DNA from: Perca fluviatilis
Taxonomy: Eukaryota; Chordata; Actinopteri; Perciformes; Percidae
DNA length: 64,000 bases
Assembly (NCBI RefSeq): GCF_010015445.1
Contig: NC_053118.1
Location: forward strand, 11,395,759-11,459,758
Direction: 5' to 3'
Below, piece by piece: positions 56,951-64,000 of the stretch; position 1 is the first letter of the stretch, and every line of letters begins with the position of its first letter. The position numbers and the translations under genes were made by a program. Under the pieces are notes generated by a model that worked only from the letters and a program-made list of their open reading frames with translations, did not search any database and was not told the DNA's origin.

Positions 56951-57298
56951 GCCCCTTTCCGACCAAAGTAGTTACAGGAACATAGTTATAGGAACAGTCC
57001 ACTTCTAAGCAGATCTACTAACTACTCTCCCCCAAAACCGTTTTTTGCCATTTGCATTCACACTGGCCAAGTGGCCATAGGGACTGACCTTTTGTTATTA
57101 TAATCACAGCCATCTAACCACCGCTATGTAGAAAACGGAAAAGACCCTGCCCTGAATTAGGAGCTGAAAGAGTTACAGGAGATGTGGCCAGAGGAACTTA
57201 ATAATCCCCAAATTGGTCCAGTCAGAACAGGAGAAAAAAAGGGTTCTAGGAACGTTATGTTCTAGGAACTGCAAAAATCCCTCCGGTCGGAAAGCGGC
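56951..57298. mobile_element. 348-bp MITE, GCCCCTTTCCGACC ends
   Basis: The left end GCCCCTTTCCGACCAAAGTA and the complement of the right end GCCGCTTTCCGACCGGAGGG are inverted, followed in both arms by AGGAAC/GTTCCTAGAAC blocks. Flanked by AATA on the left and TAATA on the right. No coding capacity. Confidence 0.8.
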
Positions 57299-58282
57299 TA
57301 ATAGCTCTTCCTTGCCTTCCCAGCAAAATAGAGAGTGATGGGCAAGTCTTGAAGAATGGGTTTGAGGGGCTCAGTCACTGCAATAGAAATATCTCTTTAA
57401 TTCAACAGCAGGGACGTGCACAGGTACAGGATAATGTTGCTCAGGCAACAGCCCGTTTGCCCCAATTGGCAGAGTAACCCCTCTGGAGAAAAAAACCTAA
57501 ATAAACTAGTCCATCATTAGTAAAGTTGACAAAAACGATATGTGGTGCAGGCACAAAATATAGAATAGGAAAAAAAACTGCTTTAAAATAATGTTGACTT
57601 TATAATTAATAATATAAAATAATAAAGTACAATCCATTTCAGCCACATTACAGTTCTTCTCTTTAGCACCTCAAGTGGACATTTGTTTCTCAAAACTCAG
57701 TACAGTATATCCCATGAGACCAGGTTAAAAAAACATCAGTGTGGCCTCCATCAGCAGGCTCAAACTCCTCTGAGATATTTTATCTGAGTCATGAGTCACT
57801 TCCTGTTTGGTGAGTTGATACACTCCGTCCTAAAAGAAGACAGACACATGATGGGGTTGATTTCCTCCTCTGAGGCACTTTAATGAGTTCATAATAAGAG
57901 AATTCTTTAAGAAACAACAAAAACAAATGGCAAAAATGGGATTTGAATTCACAACATTCAAATTGTGGAACAGTTTATCTTCCAATTGATTTCTGAGGAC
58001 TCTGAAAAGTCAACTCAATATTTCAATTAAGGTTAAACTTCACAGAGTCAGTTGACATCTGTGAAGTAGGTTTCAGGTTATTTAATGGATAACTGTATTA
58101 CAATATAAAAGGGTTTTGATTGGTTATCACTTATGTCTTGGAAAGAATTAAAGGGGTTTTTGATGGATTATCTTGCATTTAAGGTGTTTTTAATGGATTA
58201 ACTGTTTAAGAGGGTTAAGGGGCAACATAAGGAACAGACACACTTTGTTTCTCTGAAGGTTGATGAAGGGGATGTTTCTTCT
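57299..58282. other. Noncoding sequence with a possible repeat start
   Basis: CAGGGACGTGCACAGGTACA at about 57411 resembles a hAT terminus but no partner end was found. The rest is unrecognised. Confidence 0.35.
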
Positions 58283-58407
58283 TTATCAGCCCCGGAAATG
58301 GTCCAGTGGGGAATGATGCTGACTGACGCCCAGGAGATGCGGGTTCAAACCCTGCCTAAAGTAAGCCCCACAGGAGTGATTGTGATGGATGGATGGATGG
58401 ATGGATT
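58283..58407 (+). mobile_element. tRNA-derived SINE with (ATGG)n tail
   Basis: An A-box-like ATGGTCCAGTGGG and a B-box GGGTTCAAACCC lie about 35 bp apart, as in a tRNA-type Pol III promoter. A short tail ends in ATGGATGGATGG. It does not fold as an intact tRNA by eye, so it is a SINE fragment. Confidence 0.55.
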
Positions 58408-58545
58408 CAATTCAATTTATAGTATCAAATCATAACAAGAGTTATATCGAGACACTTTACAGATAGAGTAGGTCTAGACCACACTCTATAATTTCCAAAG
58501 CCCCAACAATTCCAGTAATTCCCTCCCTTATGAATGTGGTTTCAT
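58408..58545. repeat. Interspersed repeat, TTCAATTCAATTTATAG type
   Basis: TTCAATTCAATTTATAGTATC followed by GAGACACTTTACAGATAGAG and GGTCTAGACCACACTC matches a phrase very common in fish genomes. It may be a LINE 3' end. No second copy in the window. Confidence 0.5.
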
Positions 58546-58738
58546 TTGTGATTTCCAACATTGATTTCAACTTGCGAATTTCAGAATCTCTATATTTTTA
58601 AAGTAATTAGTTATCACTTTAAATTTGTTTTTAATCTGCAGGCTGTTCAGCGGAAATTATTAAAGTATTAAAGTAGTTAAAAGTGTTATACCCCTTAACA
58701 TATACAGAATAACATAACCTGTAACTGCACTTTGGGTC

Positions 58739-58830
58739 ATTTTTTTAAATTTATTTTTATTAAACCTTTATTTATCCAGGTAAACTGTTTGAGAACAACT
58801 TCTCATTTACAAACATGACCTGGCCAGTCA
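58739..58830. repeat. Interspersed repeat, CCTTTATTTATCCAGGTAA type
   Basis: AAACCTTTATTTATCCAGG then GAGAACAACTTCTCATTTAC and GACCTGGCCAG, a common fish repeat phrase. Assignment is from memory of the motif. Confidence 0.5.
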
Positions 58831-59039
58831 GAAAGAGAGAAGATTAAATATTAAAGAGACTGTCTTTCCCCGAGAAACTTTTCCAGAGGTCGTTTTTGCA
58901 ATTACGACCTGGCGCTGCCCTCTATTGGCCGTAGTAGATACGATGGGAGCAAACCAGGAAGTTAAGTGACAAACTGGCTGCACTAGTGTTCAGTTGTCTT
59001 AGTGCATTTTTAGCAGCGTAAAATACAGAATACTGTATA

Positions 59040-59439
59040 GGCGTTTTTCCATTACATGGTACCTGCTCTACTCGCCTCGCCTCGACTATACTCGCCTCGA
59101 CGTTTTCCATTGCAGATTTTAAAACCGCCTCAGCGTGGCTGGTCATCATAGCGGCGCCGCAGTAAACTGACTAACAAAAATGTTGTTTTAAATGAAGCTG
59201 GAAAAAACACACAGCTGGCTAAACTATTTAAAAATAGCGGGTTTGTTCAGGACACCCCCCTCTGTTGCTTTCACGTCACCTTTTGGTATCGCCTCAGCTC
59301 GCTTCAAACCTCCACGGAGGTGGTACTAAAAAAAAGTACCTGTTGGCAGGTACCAGGTACTTTTTTTCGTAATGGAAAACCCAAAAAGGCGAGTAGAGTC
59401 GAGGCGAATCGAGCAGGTACCATGTAATTGACAAGCGCC
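59040..59439. mobile_element. 400-bp MITE with GGTACC-rich ends
   Basis: Left GGCGTTTTTCCATTACATGG and complement of right GGCGCTTGTCAATTACATGG are inverted and run on into GTACCTGCTC...TCGCC. The inner half carries more GGTACC palindromes and GAGGCGA/TCGCCTC blocks. TA-rich flanks (TATA and ATAA). No coding frame. Confidence 0.8.
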
Positions 59440-59974
59440 ATAAAAGTTACAGATGCTAATCATTCTATTTAAGATGAGGCCCTACCACAAGGCTCCAGAC
59501 CAGAGAGTGAGGAAGAGCATGCGGTGCATCACGCAACAAATCAGACAGATATACATGACAGCTACATCTCTAATACATTAGAGAGTTACTATAAAAGAGC
59601 AATGTCCGTAAAAGTATGATAAGGAGAAAGATCGATGCTGTGCACCATAGTATTCTTAATTTAAATGTACATTATAGAACTTATCCAGAAATATATTATA
59701 GTGTTTCATTTGGAGACAGCTCCATCTTCAAAGTCTCTGCTGAGCTTGCACATACCTTTATAGTGTGATAAGGAGAAAGATTGATCTTGCACACAGCAAT
59801 AACAAGGCATTTGTTATTTAAACACTTGAGAAAAAAGAGTTTTAAGACTTTCTCTTATTGTATTTGCTACAGGGTGAGCCAAATGACTATGCCCAGAGCA
59901 GTGCAGAGTACAAGAATGGACACAGACAGAATCAGGAATTGAGGAGAAAGAGACTATATCATTTAATCGATAGG
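59440..59974. other. Noncoding sequence with a ~30-bp dispersed direct repeat
   Basis: GATAAGGAGAAAGATCGATG near 59619 recurs as GATAAGGAGAAAGATTGATC near 59767, both followed by GCAC and A-rich text. Otherwise unrecognised. Confidence 0.45.
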
Positions 59975-60035
<61 letters not shown>

Positions 60036-60313
60036 TGTTCTTGTTTAACTATATTCGTGGGGCCCAAAAACCGGGAGTCCAGTTACTTGTGGGGTCCCGA
60101 CAGCTTTGTGGGGCCAAAATGCTGGACCCCACAAATTTAAAGGGCTGTTTGAGGGTTAAGACTTGGTTTTAGGATTAGGGTTAGAATTAGGTTATGGTTA
60201 GGGTGAGGGTAAGGGTTAAGGTTAGGCATTTCGTTGTGATGGTTAAGGTTAGGGTAAGGGGCTAGGGAATGCATTATGTCAATGCCCCACAAAGATAGTG
60301 CCGCAAACCAGTG

Positions 60314-60376
<63 letters not shown>
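59975..60376. repeat. Telomere-like repeat unit flanked by two (TG)n tracts
   Basis: TG tracts at 59975-60031 and 60311-60376 bracket about 280 bp. Within it are GTGGGG(T/C)CC-type boxes (60057-60135) and degenerate TTAGGG-like text (TTAGGGTTAGAATTAGG, GGTTAGGGTGAGGGTAAGGG) at 60173-60262, ending ATTATGTCAATGCCCCACAA. This composite recurs widely in fish genomes. Confidence 0.75.
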
Positions 60377-60380
<4 letters not shown>

Positions 60381-60720
60381 GCCCCCTTCAGATGTCTGTG
60401 CCCGTCCCTGCTCAACAGTGGTGTGTTTTGATATGCCTGTCACATATTGCTAAGAGAGAGCATCCCACATGAATAAGACATAAGAGTTAAACCTGTAGAG
60501 GTCACCATAACACTGCGTATAAAATCTCCAGAGCATTGCCTTCCAGCGTCCCACAGTGAGATGGCCAACGCATACTCATGATGACGTGATGTTTTCACAT
60601 GAGGAAAACATGGATTTTGCTCTATTTAATGGGATATACATAAATGACCTGTGATCTCAAAAGGGAAGCATTTCACCATTGATTGTGGTGTAACTTATTA
60701 TTATTAGACACTATGAAGAC
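60377..60720. other. Noncoding sequence, no recognised element
   Basis: Nothing supported. Confidence 0.4.
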
Positions 60721-60945
60721 CAGCGGTGGAAGAAGAATTCAGATCCTTCATTAAGTAATAGTACTAATACCACACCGGAAAAACAATACTCTGTCACAAG
60801 TAAAAGTCCTGCATTGAAAATGTTACTTAAGTAAAGTAAGTATCATCAGGAAAGTGTATTTAGAGTATTAAAAGTTAAAAAGTACACAATGTAGAAAAGA
60901 AACTGTTCTGTATTTAATCGGCTAATCATTTCAGCTGTATTTGTA
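60721..60945 (+). mobile_element. hAT-type CAGTGGTGG element (copy F, truncated)
   Basis: Starts CAGCGGTGGAAGAAGAATTC and shares CACAAGTAAAAGTCCTGCAT with copy C at 15278. The other end is absent. Confidence 0.75.
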
Positions 60946-61874
60946 GGTCTATTCTATTTATCTAATTTATCTATCTATTGTAATAGAAGATGTTGCTTTT
61001 CATGCTTCAGAGAGGCAGAGAAATGGACCGCAGACTGACAAAGAAACAGTCAACCTGATTAGACCTAATTTGACTCGGAACCAGATGTTGATCAGGTAAA
61101 GCTGCTCTGTCTCCAAGACAACTAGCATCCACAAGAAAGAAGACAGGATTGAAATTAAGATTGACCTAATTCTACTTAATGGTTTTACTAGAGCACAAAG
61201 AAGACATAAAAAGGGGCATTAGCGTACAGACAGTTGATAGTTACCGAGATTTTGGTATTACAGGGTGTGAGATAATGGCCAGATTGATCAGGGACAGGAG
61301 ATCTGCCTCTTTGCATGAACTTAAATGTACACTGTGGAGTTGTTGACCACAAGAGAGCAATGTTTTAATGAGTGACTCCCTGGTTTGTTTGTGTCTCATT
61401 CCCTAGAACAAGAAGCAAGGACACAAAGGATGCACATGTATGCACACAAGAGGGTAGTAATGCATATTGATAGGGCAATTGTTAGTAAAAGCAAAAGGCA
61501 GGGAAGAAAAAGATGCTTACTGATGTAACCAACGATACATTGCCGGCTTCCAAATATAAAATAAAAATAAAAAATCAGCTTTGCAATTACAGTAGAAACT
61601 GCATTCACATTTTTCCTTGGGCTTCAAGGATACACAGAATGTTTTTTTTGTGAGACTGAATGTAAACATGAATGTGATTATTATGAGAAAGCTCCACAGG
61701 GTATTTTTAATTATGAAAATAACCCTCCTTATGCTTCATCATTTCGGGCTGCAATTGTTGCATCTTGTGTTTATACATTTGTTAAGAGGGCAGTTTGTCA
61801 ATGAGCCATCACGTGCATGTTAGCACTAAACACAAAGTACAACTGGGGATGACGGAAATGTCATTCGCTTTGCA
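60946..61874. other. Noncoding sequence, no recognised element
   Basis: Nothing supported. Confidence 0.4.
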
Positions 61875-62000
61875 GGGATTTGGTCATAAACCAAAGTATT
61901 GGCGCCGGAGGAAAAGTCAGATGACCACCAATTATGACAATTCATTCTCAAGGGACCATGAATGTCTGTACCAAAACCCATGAAAATCCATCTAATGGAG
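61875..62000. repeat. Single unit of the repeat at 36711-37135
   Basis: Carries GGAGGAAAAGTCAGATGACC, GGGACCATGAATGTCTGTAC and GAAAATCCATCTAAT, matching the array near 37 kb. Confidence 0.7.
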
Positions 62001-62084
62001 CTCAGCATAAGTTCTTTCAGGAAGACTGAAAGATATATGATCAGCTGGCATTCACTTGTCAGTAGTCAATCAGATTCAGCTGTT

Positions 62085-62460
62085 TCATTGTTAGTTAAAC
62101 CAATCAGATTCAGCCATGTATCACAAGCCAATCACAGCATGACATCCCTGCTTTAAATCTGTTCTCTCCTCTGCGGTTGTCAGTTGTCGTTCCAGGAATA
62201 GAGTGCGTCCCGCCTCCTCCCCTTCAACCACCGGTCGTCTCACCCACGTACTCCAGGTGTCGTCAGCTACTTGGCACTCTTGATTGGTTCCTGTGCACCT
62301 TCATCACCACCACCAGTGTCTGGACTCCATCGGGGGATATGTTTGGGTTTCACTACCCCTTTATAACATAATGGATTCGATGGAGTCTCATCTCCAGAGA
62401 CTTTGCACATTTCATATTTTGTCTGTACAATAAATATGTTCATATTTGCAAGGAAGTCTC
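62085..62460 (+). other. Possible retroelement or transcript 3' end
   Basis: CCAATCA-type boxes (62099, 62130) precede TTTAAATC at about 62153, a CT-rich body, TTTGCACATTTCATATTTTG and an AATAAA at 62429-62434. The arrangement resembles a promoter-plus-poly(A) unit such as an LTR or a processed 3' end, but no terminal repeats or coding region were found. Confidence 0.25.
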
Positions 62461-63254
62461 TCCTGATTGAAATAGTTGTGCAGCTTGTGTGACTGAAAAG
62501 TCATGAGTGAAAATGTACCTCTCAAGGCAGCAGTAGATGGGTGGACTATTCATTTTGAATGCTGCTGGTACATCCAATCGTCACCTACATTCGACATGGC
62601 TAAAGTCCTGTTTTGGAGGAGGATTGCGCAGCTGCATCCCTCCTCCCAGTGTTGGATCACCTGATTTATTATGAATAGCTCGAATGTTCCCAAAAAGTAG
62701 GCCAATTTGTCATCCCATCTTTCTCTTCAAAACTCAGTAGCTGACACTACACCATTAAAACGCAGAGTGACTTTGACCTAAAAATCAGCAGCTCATTGAT
62801 TCTACATATTATTCAGAGAGAAAATATAATGGGCAACTCTTGTAGGATAGACAGAGGGGTGGGGAGGCCCTCAGACAACTGCAGGTTTTTTTTATGTACT
62901 GAAGTGTGTAATTTTTTAGATGTATGCCTTGAATTTGAGTGAATGGCTTGTGACTAATTGGCTGGTTATTTTATCTCAGGCTGATGTCGGCACATGTGTT
63001 CATAATCGATGTGTTTTATTGTTTATTTACATCTTTGATAGACCCTGTAGCCTGTGACTCACCCCTCTAAACACTCTAATAAACCGCTAATAAAACTAAA
63101 TTTAGTGAAGGCTTAAGGATCTAGCTTGGTCTAGTTGATCGTATGACAAAAGTGACTTTCTCTCACATCTTCATGTGCTCTAATGTCTTTCCGTCAACAA
63201 TTTCTCCAAATCGTATGATGATATACAGTAGGCTGTTCGAGCCTACCCTCTAAT
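62461..63254. other. Noncoding sequence, no recognised element
   Basis: Nothing supported. Confidence 0.4.
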
Positions 63255-63259
63255 ACGAC

Positions 63260-63815
63260 TGTCACTACCCGATGTGAGTCGAGTGCCGATGTGAGTTGCG
63301 CGTGCATCACTTTGCGACAATTGCTGTTAGCCACAGAATAATGAGATAGGTACATTACATAGCAGTAATTTATTATTTAGCGTAAGGCATCACATTTTCA
63401 CGGCATGATCCCTGATGTCAGTTCTAGATTAGAGGCTGAAGTAGAAGAACCTGCTAACGAGAGAATTCTGTAATGTCAATACAATAAAAATGGACCTACA
63501 TAACGAAGTTTGTTTACTGCTGGCTACAAGTTAGCAATCAAACACAACAAGGGCTGTCACTTGAATGGCGTTTTGAGCTAACGTTAGCAATCAAACAATC
63601 ATAGATAGTTAAAACGTTTTTGAAATCATTTCCATCTTGAAAAGTTTATTATTTTATGGATTTCACAAATTTCAGTATGACACAGACGTGCTATGACACA
63701 GACGCGCCCACCTTGCTTGCAGCCCAATCCGGATCCCTTGGCGTTATGCCGTAAACCGTTTAAATCTGAGCATGCGCAACTGACATCTGTACTCGACTCA
63801 CATTGGGTAGTGACA
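63260..63815. mobile_element. 556-bp MITE with ~46-bp inverted ends
   Basis: Left TGTCACTACCCGATGTGAGT and complement of right TGTCACTACCCAATGTGAGT agree, followed by CGAGT-c-GATGT-AGTTGCGC in both arms. ACGAC is duplicated at 63255-63259 and 63816-63820. Minus-strand ORF at 63626-63928 is spurious. Confidence 0.85.
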
Positions 63816-63824
63816 ACGACCCAC

Positions 63825-63933
63825 AGGAGCGTTTCATGAATAAACGTCCCTAGGCCGTGGCAGGAAATACGACCCACAGGAATGCTTCCGTCCACATATC
63901 TAAAAGTAACGGTCACTGTTTGAAACACGTTAA
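63825..63933 (+). repeat. Interspersed repeat fragment shared with 52035
   Basis: GCGTTTCATGAATAAACGTC, CCGTGGCAGGAAATACGAC and CACTGTTTGAAACACGTTA parallel 52035-52150. The window ends shortly after, so its limit is unknown. Confidence 0.7.
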
Positions 63934-64000
63934 AACTGTGAAACGATCGCAGTTTGGTTAGGATTATGCAACAAAATGTCTTAAGTTTAGAAAAAGATTG

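Overview
The window is eukaryotic nuclear DNA, almost certainly from a ray-finned fish and probably a percomorph. That rests on the repeat content: long CA/TG microsatellites, a fish-type tRNA-derived SINE, a DANA/mermaid-like V-SINE, L2-type LINE debris, and many short non-autonomous DNA transposons of the hAT type (8-bp target duplications) and the TTAA-target type. I found no bacterial operons, no rRNA and no intact tRNA gene. No protein-coding gene or exon can be supported. The long ORFs are chance frames, frames through microsatellites, or frames inside repeats. The window reads as a gene desert or part of one very large intron.

Layout. 1-12 kb is mostly unique sequence with a homeobox-motif-rich block at 2985-3265 (candidate enhancer), hAT-like elements at 1862, 3769, 7191 and 11615, a long-TIR element at 4170-4665 and a SINE at 8049. 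12.4-15.7 kb is repeat-dense: a GC-rich element carrying a 23-bp minisatellite, a 222-bp MITE, a probable interspersed repeat and a hAT copy. 16-24 kb is mostly unique with several CNE-like blocks and a 100-bp TG tract. 24-27 kb holds a hAT element nested in a TTAA element, and a small element with a hammerhead-like motif. 27-39 kb is mainly unique, with CNE-like blocks near 31.3, 34.5, 35.1 and 38.3 kb and a V-SINE split by an insertion near 36 kb. 39.6-46.9 kb is a transposon graveyard: three transposons nested inside one another, a hAT element with the remains of a BED-finger transposase, an L2 fragment and several MITEs. 47.2-47.65 kb is a strong CNE-like block. 49.7-55 kb is again transposon-rich, including a 2.2-kb TTAA element with 0.4-kb inverted arms. 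55-64 kb is mixed, with MITEs near 57.1, 59.2 and 63.5 kb and TG tracts flanking telomere-like sequence near 60.2 kb.

There is no gene network to describe. The informative content is (i) repeat nesting, which gives a relative insertion chronology, (ii) target-site duplications that define element families directly from sequence, and (iii) scattered AT-rich, homeobox-motif-rich blocks of the kind found around vertebrate developmental regulators. Family names come from TIR and TSD logic and general knowledge of fish repeats; no database was searched. The CNE calls rest on composition and motifs only, because conservation cannot be seen in one sequence.
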